In this document: positions 17,089-26,598 of the stretch, piece after piece
Position numbering within the stretch: the stretch's first letter is position 1
Layout: every line of letters starts with the position of its first letter
The notes under the pieces: model-generated
What the model saw: only the letters and a program-made list of their open reading frames with translations
What the model was told of the DNA's origin: nothing
Databases searched by the model: none
Position numbers and translations under genes: made by a program
DNA from: an uncultured Sphingomonadaceae bacterium
Lineage (GTDB): Bacteria; Pseudomonadota; Alphaproteobacteria; Sphingomonadales; Sphingomonadaceae
Direction: 5' to 3'
DNA: 64,000 nucleotides
NCBI GenBank assembly: GCA_947494305.1
Contig: CANLUL010000001.1
Location: forward strand, 1,426,001-1,490,000

Positions 17089-17982
17089 ATGTTACCAAGC
17101 GGCATGACAGACGCAAACCATCGCCCCCGCCGTTCCTGCCTTTATATGCCTGCATCGAACGAGCGGGCTTTGACAAAGGCACAAACTCTGCCGGCGGATA
17201 CTATTGTATTCGACCTTGAGGATGCAGTTGCTCCAGAAGCCAAAGAAAAGGCCCGCGATAATGCCTGTGCGGCCGTGCAATCCGGTGCTTATGGAAAGCG
17301 AGAACTGGTGGTCCGGGTCAATGCCTCAAACACACCTTGGTTTGAAAAAGATATAGAACAAGCCTGCGCATGCCGCGCAGATGCTATTCTTGTTCCCAAA
17401 ATCACTAGTCCTGAAAGCATTGAAAAGATTAGCGCCAAAATGGATCAATATGATCACTCATCCAAAACGCAGCTATGGGCGATGATTGAAATGCCAATTG
17501 CCATTCTTCACATTGCGGACATCGCGGCAAAGAGTAATTCTACTAGATTGGCGACCTTTGTTATGGGCTTCAATGATCTCGCAAAGGAAATGCGAGCCGA
17601 ACAGGATCGTCAACTGTTCACGCCAGCCATGGCTCAAACCATAATGGCGGCACGCGCCTATGACTTGAGTGTCCTTGATAGCGTGTACAATGATTTTAAA
17701 GATCCCGATGGCCTCGTCGTTGAATGCGAACAAGCTCGAAGATACGGGTTTGACGGTAAGACGCTCATTCATCCCTCGCAAATTGAAATCGCAAACAAGG
17801 CTTTTGCGCCGAGCGCAGAGAAAGTTGCCGAGGCGAAAACAATCGTCGCGGCATTTGATGATCCTGCCAATGCTGGAAAGGGCGTGATTGTGGTTGATGG
17901 AAAAATGACTGAAATTCTGCACCGCAATCAAGCAATTCAAACCTTGGCAATGGCCAATGCCATAGCGTCTATGGAAGGTTGA
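17089..17982 (+). CDS. HpcH/HpaI aldolase family CoA ester lyase (CitE-like)
   Basis: About 297 residues (292 if the ATG at 17104, MTDANHRP, is the start; neither has a clear ribosome-binding site). The N-terminal RRSCLYMPASNERAL, VFDLEDAVAP and VVRVNAS are the standard CitE-like CoA-ester lyase motifs (phosphate binding, Mg2+ acid and base). Family members split malyl-, citramalyl- or 3-hydroxyacyl-CoA esters. Located upstream of an aldehyde dehydrogenase and a CaiB-type CoA-transferase, it may belong to the same catabolic set, but the operator-like palindrome downstream implies those two have their own promoter. Confidence 0.86.
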   Translation: MLPSGMTDANHRPRRSCLYMPASNERALTKAQTLPADTIVFDLEDAVAPEAKEKARDNACAAVQSGAYGKRELVVRVNASNTPWFEKDIEQACACRADAILVPKITSPESIEKISAKMDQYDHSSKTQLWAMIEMPIAILHIADIAAKSNSTRLATFVMGFNDLAKEMRAEQDRQLFTPAMAQTIMAARAYDLSVLDSVYNDFKDPDGLVVECEQARRYGFDGKTLIHPSQIEIANKAFAPSAEKVAEAKTIVAAFDDPANAGKGVIVVDGKMTEILHRNQAIQTLAMANAIASMEG

Positions 17983-18015
17983 ATCATTCAAACTCGACAA
18001 ACCGACCGGTTCTGG

Positions 18016-18033
18016 TTTAATTGATCAATTGAA
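18016..18033 (+). promoter_or_regulatory. Putative operator, third copy of the TTTAATTG palindrome
   Basis: TTTAATTGATCAATTGAA lies 44 bases before the aldehyde dehydrogenase ATG. It matches the sequence at 39275 (TTTAATTGCTCAATTAAA) at 16 of 18 positions and has the same dyad structure, so the same regulator may bind here. Confidence 0.45.
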
Positions 18034-18077
18034 ATAAAATATTCGGGCGCAAACCGCCTCTGAACAGGAGACGATAG

Positions 18078-19532
18078 ATGGAAGCTTTGGAAGCTGCTGC
18101 TGGCGAAGTCAGCAAAGAAGAAATGATGAAATTGTTCGATGCACAGCGCGCGGCTTTTCATAAAGAACTGCCCGTCAGTTATGAAACGCGCATGGATAGG
18201 ATCAATCGTACCGCACAGATGATCCTCGACAATCAGGATGCATTATGTGAAGCGGTTTCCAATGATTTTGGTCATCGTAGCAGCGTGCAAACGGTAATGA
18301 CCGACCTGATGTCGGTTGTTGGCCATGCCAAAGATCACAAGAAAAACCTGAAAAAATGGATGCGGCCGGAAAAAAGGAAAATTGATTTCCCGCTTAACCT
18401 GATGGGTGCCAGCGGCCAGGTGGAGTATCAACCCAAAGGTGTCGTTGGCGTTATCTCTCCTTGGAATTTCCCTGTAAACCTCGCCTTTGATCCAGCCATT
18501 GGTGCCTTTGGCGCTGGCAACCGGGTGATCATCAAATTTTCCGAATTCACACCAGAGACCGGCGAGCTTTGCAAAAAGCTGGTCGCTAAGTACTTCTCTC
18601 CGGAGGAGCTGGTTGTTATCACCGGTGGCCCGGAAACCGGAAAGGCGTTTTCAGAAATTCCATGGGATCACCTGATTTTCACCGGAGGTGGTAGTATTGC
18701 CAAGCATGTTATGGCGGCTGCGGCTCAGAATTTGACACCCGTGACGTTAGAACTGGGTGGAAAGTCCCCCACCATCATCGGTCCAGACGCTGATGTACAG
18801 AAATCCACACAACGTATTGCGATGGGTAAGATGATGAATGCCGGACAAATTTGTCTGGCACCCGATTACCTCATGGTTCCGCAGGACAAGGAAGAGGCCG
18901 TTGTTAATGGCATCACTTCGAGTGCAGCGGAGCAATATCCGACATTGATTTCCAACGATGATTATACATCGGTCATCAATGCACGTCACAAAGAACGGCT
19001 TCAGGGCCTAATCGACGATGCGGTAGAGAAAGGTGCCAAACAAACGGTAGTCAATCCTGCAGATGAGGATTTCGGCAATACCAACAGCAACAAAATGCCG
19101 CTTACCGTCCTACAAAACGTCAATGACGATATGCGCGTGATGCAGGAAGAAATTTTTGGTCCTGTGCTTCCGGTAAAAACATATAACAACCTTGATGAAG
19201 TCGTTGATTATGTGAATGAAAATGATCGTCCGCTAGGCCTTTACTATTTTGGCGAAACCGAAAGTGACAAGCGCAAAGTGTTGGATAAGACAATCTCCGG
19301 CGGCGTGACCGTGAATGATGTTATTTTCCATATCGCGCAGCATGATCTACCCTTTGGTGGCGTTGGTCCTTCTGGCATGGGTGCGTACACCGGCCCGGAC
19401 GGATTCAAAGAGTTTAGCCATGCCAAGGCCATCTATCGCCAACCCAAAATCAATGTTGCCAAGCTGGCCGGCTTTTTGCCTCCCTATGGTGAAGGGACAC
19501 AGAAAACGATCAAATCCCAGATGAAACTATAG
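18078..19532 (+). CDS. Coniferyl-aldehyde-dehydrogenase-type NAD(P)-dependent aldehyde dehydrogenase
   Basis: 484 residues of the ALDH superfamily. Visible: GVVGVISPWNFPVNL (cofactor domain), the catalytic Glu in LELGGKSPTII, and the nucleophile Cys in NAGQICLAPDY. The N-terminal RxAFxxxxxxSYExRxxxI block and the IxLAPDY form of the cysteine loop resemble CALDH rather than betaine or succinate semialdehyde dehydrogenases. Substrates in the family include coniferyl and long-chain aldehydes. AGGAG precedes the ATG. CaiB-type gene follows after 12 bases. Confidence 0.85.
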   Translation: MEALEAAAGEVSKEEMMKLFDAQRAAFHKELPVSYETRMDRINRTAQMILDNQDALCEAVSNDFGHRSSVQTVMTDLMSVVGHAKDHKKNLKKWMRPEKRKIDFPLNLMGASGQVEYQPKGVVGVISPWNFPVNLAFDPAIGAFGAGNRVIIKFSEFTPETGELCKKLVAKYFSPEELVVITGGPETGKAFSEIPWDHLIFTGGGSIAKHVMAAAAQNLTPVTLELGGKSPTIIGPDADVQKSTQRIAMGKMMNAGQICLAPDYLMVPQDKEEAVVNGITSSAAEQYPTLISNDDYTSVINARHKERLQGLIDDAVEKGAKQTVVNPADEDFGNTNSNKMPLTVLQNVNDDMRVMQEEIFGPVLPVKTYNNLDEVVDYVNENDRPLGLYYFGETESDKRKVLDKTISGGVTVNDVIFHIAQHDLPFGGVGPSGMGAYTGPDGFKEFSHAKAIYRQPKINVAKLAGFLPPYGEGTQKTIKSQMKL

Positions 19533-19544
19533 GTCACAACCTTA

Positions 19545-20714
19545 ATGTCCAACTTTCCGCTAGCGGGACTAAAAGTCCTTGATTTCTCACGTGTTGTTGC
19601 CGGACCCTATGCAACCCGGATGATGTCCGATTTGGGCGCAGAAGTGCTAAAGGTCGAACCTCCGGAAGGAGATGTTACCCGCAAACTATATACAGAAAAA
19701 GGCAAAGCCAGCGGTTATTACCAACAACTCAATATTGGCAAACGTAACATCAGTGTCGATTTGAAAGCGGACGGTGCAAGAGAATTAATCCATAAACTGG
19801 TCGCCGAGGCTGACATTGTGGTTGAAAATTTTCGTCCCGGTGTGATGGACAAATTTGGCGTTGGCTGGGACGACCTTTCCAAAGTAAATCCCCGCCTCGT
19901 AATGCTGTCCATTTCTGGATATGGTCAAGACGGACCGGAACGCAAGAAAGCGGCCTATGCCCCTGTGTTGCATGCCGAAGTTGGACTGATAGCGCGCCAG
20001 GCCGAAATGAGCAGAGGCCATCCCACTGATATCCAATTTGCAATGGCCGACAGTTACAGCTCTCTCCACGGAATTATCGGGATCCTATCCGCGTTGCGAG
20101 TATTGGATCAAACAGGAGAAGGCCAGCATATCGATCTGGCGATGCTGAATGTGCTGCACTCGGCCGACGACTACGCGCATTTTGCGCTAGACGATCAATG
20201 GCCCAAACAACCGGAAACACTGGTTTGGGAGGCACCGGAGGATCGTCAAATCTTGATAACCGGCGACATGAAATGGATGTGGATCATGTTTTCTACTCAG
20301 GACGGTTTGCCAGATCCTACACCGGAAGGTGCTGATATTCCAACCAAAGTCCGAATGCGGCGGGAAGCGATGGAAGATCATATCCGCTCCCATGAGAGTT
20401 TCGAAGCTTTGACAGAGACTCTGGATCGCCTCAATCTCGCTTGGGGAGAAGTGCATCCCTTTGGTCCGGCGGTCTACGAACAACCCAGCATTGATCACCT
20501 GGGAACGGTGGTAGATGTCACCGACGAAAATGGAAACGCCCGGCGCACAGTGCAATCGCCCTATCGATTTTCAAAATCGAAAAGCGGGATCGACAGCAAC
20601 TCCAAAACGCTGAAACGCGGCGCTGAAAATGTCGCCGCGCTTCAGGATTGGTTGGGAATGGATGAAGCCGCAATCAACGCCCTTTTAGAAACAAAGGCGC
20701 TGATTGCAGAATAA
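19545..20714 (+). CDS. CaiB/BaiF family (class III) CoA-transferase
   Basis: 389 residues. The N-terminal LAGLKVLDFSRVVAGPYATRMMSDLGAEVLKVE and VENFRPGVMDKFGVGWD blocks are diagnostic, and the catalytic Asp is the D of QFAMADSYSS region (position equivalent to Asp169). Members move CoA between carboxylic acids by a ping-pong mechanism. Co-transcribed with the aldehyde dehydrogenase (12-base gap), so the acid product may be activated to its CoA thioester here. The stop codon abuts the stop of the convergent helicase gene with no gap. Confidence 0.88.
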   Translation: MSNFPLAGLKVLDFSRVVAGPYATRMMSDLGAEVLKVEPPEGDVTRKLYTEKGKASGYYQQLNIGKRNISVDLKADGARELIHKLVAEADIVVENFRPGVMDKFGVGWDDLSKVNPRLVMLSISGYGQDGPERKKAAYAPVLHAEVGLIARQAEMSRGHPTDIQFAMADSYSSLHGIIGILSALRVLDQTGEGQHIDLAMLNVLHSADDYAHFALDDQWPKQPETLVWEAPEDRQILITGDMKWMWIMFSTQDGLPDPTPEGADIPTKVRMRREAMEDHIRSHESFEALTETLDRLNLAWGEVHPFGPAVYEQPSIDHLGTVVDVTDENGNARRTVQSPYRFSKSKSGIDSNSKTLKRGAENVAALQDWLGMDEAAINALLETKALIAE

Positions 20715-22094
20715 TCAAGCGTCTGACTTGCTTTTTTGACGACGCTTGAAGGATTTAGAAGCGTTGTTCCAATGCTTTGGCCCGCCCTTTTTCGGACCGC
20801 CAGTGCGTTCTCCACTACCGGGACCACCACGACGATTACCGCCGCCGGGACGCCCTTTGCGCGCGCTATGTTTGTTGTTTCGGCCGCCTGTTGGCTTTGC
20901 GCCATAACGCTTTGGTTTTTGACCATAAATTCTTGGCGCCACTTCTTCACGAGGCGGTTCGTCATAGCCTTCAGGTAAGGCAATTACTTCGGGTTTTACT
21001 CCGGTCAATTTCACCACATCGCGCAAGAACTGACGTTCATCGGGTGCAACCAGTGAATAGGAAATACCACTTGCCCCTGCCCGCGCTGTCCGGCCGATAC
21101 GGTGAACATATTGCTCGGAAACATTGGGCATATCAAAGTTGATGACATGGGTAATACCGTCAACATCAATACCGCGCGCAGCGATATCGGTAGCGACTAG
21201 AATATTGATCTTACCTTTCTTAAAGTCACCCAAAGCCCGCTCGCGCTGTGGTTGGCTTTTGTTTCCGTGGATCGCTGCTGAATGAATTCCAACTGCGTTC
21301 AGGTTTTTCACAACCTTATCCGCGCCATGTTTGGTCTGGGTAAAGACCAGCATATGATCGGGATTTTCTTTATTGATAAAGTCTTTTAAGAGACGCTGCT
21401 TATCATCTTGATTAATATATGTTACTTTCTGATCAACACGTTCGGCAGTTGTCGATTGCGGAGCAACTGAAACCTGGACCGGGTTGGTCAAAAACTGGTC
21501 GGCCAATTGTGAAATGGTTTTGGGCATCGTCGCCGAGAAGAACAGGCTCTGACGCTTCTTTGGCAACATGGGTACGATTTTCTTCAGCGGTACGATAAAG
21601 CCCAGATCAAGCATCTGATCCGCTTCGTCGAGCACCAGTATTTCCACTTTTTCAAGCGTCAGGCAGCGCTGATCGATGAGATCGAGCAGACGACCTGGCG
21701 TGGCTACAAGCACATCTACGCCCTTTGCCAATATGCGTTTTTGCCGGTTGATCGGCACACCACCAAAAGCCGATGTGACATACATGCCAAGGCCTTTTGA
21801 ATAACCGGTCATGCTATCCGCGATTTGCCGAGCCAGTTCACGTGTCGGCGCCAGTACCAACATCCGGCATTCATTGCGGCCGGGGCGTCGTTTGTTCGCC
21901 AACAGATGATGAATGGCAGGCAAGGAAAAGGCAGCGGTTTTCCCCGTACCTGTCTGTGCAATGCCGAGAATGTCTTTGCCTTCCAGTGCCGGCGGGATTG
22001 CCTGTTGCTGGATGGGAGACGGGGTTGTGTAACCGCTTTCGATCACACGTTTTTTAATTGGTTCCGCCAATGCGAAATCAGAGAATTTGGTCAA
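20715..22094 (-). CDS. rhlE: DEAD-box RNA helicase, RhlE-like
   Basis: 459 residues with all core motifs: Q motif SPIQQQAIP, AQTGTGKTA, PTRELARQ, DEAD, SAT and HRIGRTAR. The C-terminal ~80 residues are rich in Gly, Arg and Lys (GGxNRRGGPGSGER), an RNA-binding tail typical of RhlE. Members assist ribosome assembly and cold growth. The 284 bases upstream to the next start (22379) are shared with the divergent gene and hold no obvious riboswitch. Confidence 0.92.
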   Translation of the reverse strand: MTKFSDFALAEPIKKRVIESGYTTPSPIQQQAIPPALEGKDILGIAQTGTGKTAAFSLPAIHHLLANKRRPGRNECRMLVLAPTRELARQIADSMTGYSKGLGMYVTSAFGGVPINRQKRILAKGVDVLVATPGRLLDLIDQRCLTLEKVEILVLDEADQMLDLGFIVPLKKIVPMLPKKRQSLFFSATMPKTISQLADQFLTNPVQVSVAPQSTTAERVDQKVTYINQDDKQRLLKDFINKENPDHMLVFTQTKHGADKVVKNLNAVGIHSAAIHGNKSQPQRERALGDFKKGKINILVATDIAARGIDVDGITHVINFDMPNVSEQYVHRIGRTARAGASGISYSLVAPDERQFLRDVVKLTGVKPEVIALPEGYDEPPREEVAPRIYGQKPKRYGAKPTGGRNNKHSARKGRPGGGNRRGGPGSGERTGGPKKGGPKHWNNASKSFKRRQKSKSDA

Positions 22095-22378
22095 GAATAA
22101 TACCTTATAATAAGCAGCCTCGGCGCAGATTCATCCTGTTGGATGCTGCGAAAAGGGCAAGTCGTTAAGACGACCCGCGTGATCAGGCTGCCGGAAATGT
22201 TGAGCAGATCGCGATGCTGCCGAAGATGGCCTCTACATTTGGAAGCCGCTTCTCACGCTAGCGCATCGCAAGACGAACAATTTCGCCTTTGCTGCGCTGC
22301 AACATATAGAGATTGCTTGGAAAGTCAAGGATTGTGTCTAAAGTGCACAACATTATTTCAAGAAGGACAAATATTGTC

Positions 22379-24166
22379 ATGCGCCCACTGCTCATCACTG
22401 CTCTCGCCTCAACTGCATTGTTGGCCACTCCTGCTCAGGCTGAAGACAAAGCTGTTGAGAAACCCGCTCTCGAAATTGGTGCGGGCGGAAGACCAGTGGG
22501 ACAGGCTTGGTCCCGTAGTCCGGTAATTGCGCAAAATGGAATGGCGGCCACAGCGCATCCGCTCGCCAGCCAAATTGCCATCGACATTCTCAAAAAAGGT
22601 GGCAGCGCAGTCGATGCGGCCATTGCAGCCAATGCTGCACTTGGCCTGATGGAACCAACGGGCAATGGCATTGGCGGCGATCTGTTCGCTATTGTCTGGG
22701 ATCCGAAGACTCAGAAGCTCTATGGTCTCAACGCTTCCGGGCGCAGCCCCAAGGGACGCGATCTGGAAAAGCTGAAAAAGCAACTGGGTGATGCAGACTC
22801 CCTGCCCCCATTTGGTCATTTGCCGGTAACAGTCCCCGGCACGGTCGATGGATGGTTTGAGCTGCATGGTGAATTCGGCAAACTGTCTATGACAGATATC
22901 CTGCAACCGACGATTGACTATGCACGCAATGGTCACCCGGTTGCTCCTGTGATTGGCGAGTATTTCCGGCGCAACCTGGCCCGGTTCGAGGAATTTGAAA
23001 ACACTATCACAGAATTCAAAAATGCACGCACCACTTGGTTTGCTGACGGCGCTCCCAAGGCTGGAGAGGTTTTCAAAAATCCCGACCTGGCCAACACCCT
23101 TGATCAAATCGCAAAGGGAGGCCGTACCGCGTTCTATGATGGCCCACTGACCGAAGTCATGGACGCCTATTTCAAGCGGATAGGCGGTGATTTGCGCTAT
23201 GACGATTTTGTCGAACATGAGAGCGAGTGGGTACAGGTTGGCTGTGTAAGCTATCGCAAAGGCTATGAAATGTGCCAGCTGCCGCCCAATACGCAGGGCT
23301 ATGCGGCGCTTCAGATGACGAACATCCTCAAAAATGTCGACCTCACACAGTGGCCGCGCGGCTCGGCCGAGGTGCTGCACTATATTACCGAAGCCAAGCG
23401 GTTGGCGTTTGAAGATGTTGCGCGTTTCTATGCCGATCCCAAATTTTCCGAAGCTCCGCTCGATTGGCTGCTCAGCGATGAATATGGCAAGCAGCGGTTC
23501 GCTCTTATTGATCCGGCAAAAGCATCGCCCGAATTCAAGCCGGGTGATCCGAAAATCGAGGGCGATGGAGATACCACCTATCTGACTGTTGCCGATAAGG
23601 ATGGCATGATGGTCAGCCTGATTCAGTCCAACTATCGCGGTATGGGTAGCGGGTTGGTAGCCGATGGACTGGGCTTCATGTTTCAGGATCGCGGTGAACT
23701 ATTCTCGCTCGATCCGAACCATCCCAATGTCTATGCACCAGGTAAGCGACCCTTCCACACAATTATTCCTGCCTTCCTCAAGAAAGATGGCAAACCCTTT
23801 ATGTCCTTCGGCCTGATGGGCGGCGCGATGCAACCACAGGGGCATATACAGGTGATGATCAACATGGTGGACTACGGCATGAATGTGCAGGAAGCTGGTG
23901 ATGCCGCGAGGCTGAACCATGCGGGCGGTCGCAGTCCAACAGATGATTTGCAGGGTACAGGCGCTGACCTGCTCGGAACGCTTAGCGTCGAACCTGGAAT
24001 TTCGAACGCTACCGTCGAAAAACTGAAAGCCATGGGCCACAATGTAAAAGTCGTGACCAATGGCATCATGTTTGGTGGCTATCAGGCGATAACGCGAGAT
24101 CCCGAAACCGGCGTCTATACTGGTGCGACCGAAATGCGGAAAGACGGTCAGGCTATTGGTTATTAG
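22379..24166 (+). CDS. Gamma-glutamyltransferase family protein (exported Ntn-hydrolase)
   Basis: 595 residues from the ATG at 22379, preceded by AAGGA; the longer ORF lacks a good start. MRPLLITALASTALLATPAQA is a signal peptide. The large-subunit part has GSAVDAAIAANAALGLMEP and GNGIGGDL; self-cleavage should occur before the Thr in GDTTYLTV (~residue 396), the small-subunit nucleophile. The segment FQDRGELFSLDPNHPN replaces the NNEMDDF typical of true glutathione GGT, so this belongs to the family branch with acylase or amide hydrolase members. Expected in the periplasm; substrate uncertain. Confidence 0.88.
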   Translation: MRPLLITALASTALLATPAQAEDKAVEKPALEIGAGGRPVGQAWSRSPVIAQNGMAATAHPLASQIAIDILKKGGSAVDAAIAANAALGLMEPTGNGIGGDLFAIVWDPKTQKLYGLNASGRSPKGRDLEKLKKQLGDADSLPPFGHLPVTVPGTVDGWFELHGEFGKLSMTDILQPTIDYARNGHPVAPVIGEYFRRNLARFEEFENTITEFKNARTTWFADGAPKAGEVFKNPDLANTLDQIAKGGRTAFYDGPLTEVMDAYFKRIGGDLRYDDFVEHESEWVQVGCVSYRKGYEMCQLPPNTQGYAALQMTNILKNVDLTQWPRGSAEVLHYITEAKRLAFEDVARFYADPKFSEAPLDWLLSDEYGKQRFALIDPAKASPEFKPGDPKIEGDGDTTYLTVADKDGMMVSLIQSNYRGMGSGLVADGLGFMFQDRGELFSLDPNHPNVYAPGKRPFHTIIPAFLKKDGKPFMSFGLMGGAMQPQGHIQVMINMVDYGMNVQEAGDAARLNHAGGRSPTDDLQGTGADLLGTLSVEPGISNATVEKLKAMGHNVKVVTNGIMFGGYQAITRDPETGVYTGATEMRKDGQAIGY

Positions 24167-24993
24167 CGCAATCGATCCGCATGCCAGCGGAGATGGTTGT
24201 CCATAAAGCTGGATATAAAGTTATAGCTGTGATCATGATCAGGGCGCATATTCAATTCCATTTCGATTCCTGCTGTTTTACAGGCCTCTGAAAGCAGTTC
24301 GGGCTGTAACTGCTCCTCTAGAAAATTGTCGGCCATTCCCTGGTCCACCAGAATGTCTGGGACGCGCGCGCCATCGGCGATTAACGCGCAGGAATCATAT
24401 TTCCGCCAATCCTCGCGATTATTCCCAAGATATTGGTCCAGCGCTTTTTGTCCCCATGGAACGGTTGATGGAGATACTATCGGTGCGAAAGCAGAGACGC
24501 TTTTGAACCGATCAGGATTGCGCAGAGCGATTGTTAGTGCTCCGTGGCCGCCCATGCTGTGACCGAATATACCTTGCCGTGTCATATCGACTGGAAACTG
24601 TTCGGTGATTAACTCCGGTAGCTCCTGTTCAATATAGCTGCGCATCTGGAAATGTTCGGCCCAGGGACTTTCGGTCGCATCGACATAGAAGCCCGCGCCC
24701 TGTCCCATATCATAGGATGGATCGTCCGGAACATTCGTTCCTCTCGGAGAGGTATCGGGACAGATGATAATCAATCCCAATTCGCTGGCCAGTCTCCGAT
24801 ATTCTCCTTTTTCCATGACATTGGCATGGGTACAAGTCAGGCCTGACAGATACCAGAGCAGTGGCAGTTTTGCTCCGTCATCATGGTCGGGTACAAAAAC
24901 GGCGAATGTCATATCTGTACCCGTCACGGCGGAAGCATGGCTGTAAACGCCCTGCACTCCGCCGTGGCTGCGATTTTCAGATATGACATCCAT
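24163..24993 (-). CDS. fghA: S-formylglutathione hydrolase
   Basis: Hydrolyses S-formylglutathione to formate and glutathione, the second step of formaldehyde oxidation. 276 residues, alpha/beta-hydrolase fold of the esterase D family: LSGLTCTHANVMEKGEYRR, the nucleophile elbow GHSMGGHGAL, and the late Asp/His in DHDHSYNF. The ORF track starts at a TTG (24999); the ATG at 24993 is preferred. Last gene of an operon with frmA and a VOC gene; it overlaps the convergent GGT gene by four bases. Confidence 0.93.
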   Translation of the reverse strand: MDVISENRSHGGVQGVYSHASAVTGTDMTFAVFVPDHDDGAKLPLLWYLSGLTCTHANVMEKGEYRRLASELGLIIICPDTSPRGTNVPDDPSYDMGQGAGFYVDATESPWAEHFQMRSYIEQELPELITEQFPVDMTRQGIFGHSMGGHGALTIALRNPDRFKSVSAFAPIVSPSTVPWGQKALDQYLGNNREDWRKYDSCALIADGARVPDILVDQGMADNFLEEQLQPELLSEACKTAGIEMELNMRPDHDHSYNFISSFMDNHLRWHADRLR

Positions 24994-24999
24994 ATTCAA

Positions 25000-25389
25000 T
25001 TAGCCCGGACGATGGATCGCACAGAGTTTGTTTCCATCGGGATCACGGACGTAGGAAAGATGCATGGGGCCCATGCTGCTCTCGCGCTTTCCTGGAGGAT
25101 CTTCGATCGAGGTTCCGCCGTTGGCTACTCCAACATCGTGGAATTCCTTCACCTGTTCCGGTGAATCGCAGGCGAAACCGATAGTTCCGCCATTGGCAGC
25201 AGTGGCCGGGCTTCCATCGATTGGTTCCGAAACCGAAAATGTGCCGCCATTGGCCATATAGAATAGCCGTGTTGTGCCGTCCTTGACATCAACCATGGGT
25301 TCTCCCGCACCAAAAACACCCAGCAGCGCATTGTAAAAGCTCTTGGATTTTTCGATATCGTTGGAACCGACCATTATGTGACTGAACAT
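25000..25389 (-). CDS. VOC (glyoxalase/bleomycin-resistance) family protein
   Basis: 129 residues, two beta-alpha-beta-beta-beta units: MFSHIMVGSNDIEKSKSFYNALL and DPDGNKLCAIHRPG at the ends. GAGGAG precedes the ATG. It sits between frmA and fghA with gaps of 21 and about 6 bases, so it is made with the formaldehyde enzymes; such a gene is commonly found in proteobacterial frm operons. A role in glutathione-adduct handling is possible, unproven. Confidence 0.87.
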   Translation of the reverse strand: MFSHIMVGSNDIEKSKSFYNALLGVFGAGEPMVDVKDGTTRLFYMANGGTFSVSEPIDGSPATAANGGTIGFACDSPEQVKEFHDVGVANGGTSIEDPPGKRESSMGPMHLSYVRDPDGNKLCAIHRPG

Positions 25390-25410
25390 ATTTTTCTCCT
25401 CTTTTGTTTT

Positions 25411-26520
25411 TTAGTAAACCACAACGCTGCGAATGCTCTCACCCGCATGCATTAAATCAAAACCTTTGTTGATTTCTTCCAGTGACAATGTGTGTGTTAT
25501 CATGGGATCAATCTCAATCTTGCCATTCATATACCAGTCGACAATTTTCGGTATATCGGTCCGTCCTCGCGCACCACCAAAGGCGGTTCCCTTCCAGACA
25601 CGGCCGGTGACCAATTGAAACGGTCTGGTCGCAATCTCCTTACCAGCTTCCGCGACACCGATGATTATGCTTTCACCCCATCCACGGTGACAAGCCTCCA
25701 GCGCAGTACGCATCACATCGGTATTACCGGTGCAATCAAATGTATAATCGGCACCACCATCGGTCATCGCAACCAGATGCGCGACAATATCTTCGGACAC
25801 ATCCTTCGGATTGACGAAATCTGTCATCCCGAATTTACGCCCCCACTCTTCGCGATCATTATTGATATCGACACCAATAATCTTGTTCGCACCAACCATC
25901 TTTGCGCCCTGAATAACATTGAGGCCAATGCCGCCCAGGCCAAAGACAATAACATTCGCGCCTGCTTCGACATCAGCGGTGTTGATGACGGCCCCAACGC
26001 CCGTGGTTACACCACATCCCGTGTAACAGGCCGACTGGAACGGCGCATCATCGCGAATTTTCGCTGCAGCAATCTCCGGGATCACAACAAAATTGGAAAA
26101 GGTCGAGCAACCCATATAGTGGTATATGGCCTCGCCTTTATAAGACATGCGACTGGTACCGTTGGGCATCAAGCCCTGCCCCTGTGTATCGCGAATAGCG
26201 GTACATAAATTGGTTTTCCCGGACAGACAGCTTTTGCACTGACGACATTCCGGGATATAGGCGGGAACGACATGATCATCGGGAGTGACAGAGGTAACTC
26301 CCGCACCGATTTCTCTTACAATACCGGCACCCTCATGCCCCAATACGCTAGGAAATTTGCCCTCGCTGTCCAACCCATCAAGCGTGTAGGCATCGGTATG
26401 GCAAATTCCGGTCGCCATGATTTCGACGAGCACTTCGCCTTCTTGAGGTCCCTCCAAGTCTAGCTCGACAATCTCGAGTGGTTTCTTCGCTTCAAAGGCA
26501 ACCGCGGCACGGGTCTTCAT
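25411..26520 (-). CDS. frmA: S-(hydroxymethyl)glutathione dehydrogenase / class III alcohol dehydrogenase
   Basis: 369 residues. Oxidises the formaldehyde-glutathione adduct with NAD+. Catalytic zinc ligands lie in GICHTDAYTL and GHEGAGIV, structural zinc cysteines in PECRQCKSCLSGKTNLC, and the Rossmann motif is FGLGGIGLNVIQG. GTAFGGARGRTDIPKIV is the class III signature region. AAAGGA stands ahead of the ATG. First gene of the operon with VOC and fghA. Formaldehyde may come from O-demethylation or C1 compounds; no source enzyme is in the window. Confidence 0.95.
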   Translation of the reverse strand: MKTRAAVAFEAKKPLEIVELDLEGPQEGEVLVEIMATGICHTDAYTLDGLDSEGKFPSVLGHEGAGIVREIGAGVTSVTPDDHVVPAYIPECRQCKSCLSGKTNLCTAIRDTQGQGLMPNGTSRMSYKGEAIYHYMGCSTFSNFVVIPEIAAAKIRDDAPFQSACYTGCGVTTGVGAVINTADVEAGANVIVFGLGGIGLNVIQGAKMVGANKIIGVDINNDREEWGRKFGMTDFVNPKDVSEDIVAHLVAMTDGGADYTFDCTGNTDVMRTALEACHRGWGESIIIGVAEAGKEIATRPFQLVTGRVWKGTAFGGARGRTDIPKIVDWYMNGKIEIDPMITHTLSLEEINKGFDLMHAGESIRSVVVY

Positions 26521-26598
26521 CGAATCTTTCCTTTCAATTGCAGACTAAAACTGATTGAAACATATTGCAGCCATATTCAATCATTGAACGGGATCGAC

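Noticed and set aside
19545-20714. Assigning the CitE-like lyase and CaiB gene to itaconate degradation
   Set aside because: The needed itaconyl-CoA hydratase is missing and the operator suggests a different grouping.
22409-23380. 323-residue minus-strand ORF
   Set aside because: Lies fully within the gamma-glutamyltransferase homologue on the other strand, no recognisable motif; codon-usage shadow.
25492-26208. 238-residue plus-strand ORF
   Set aside because: Antisense to frmA; no motif.
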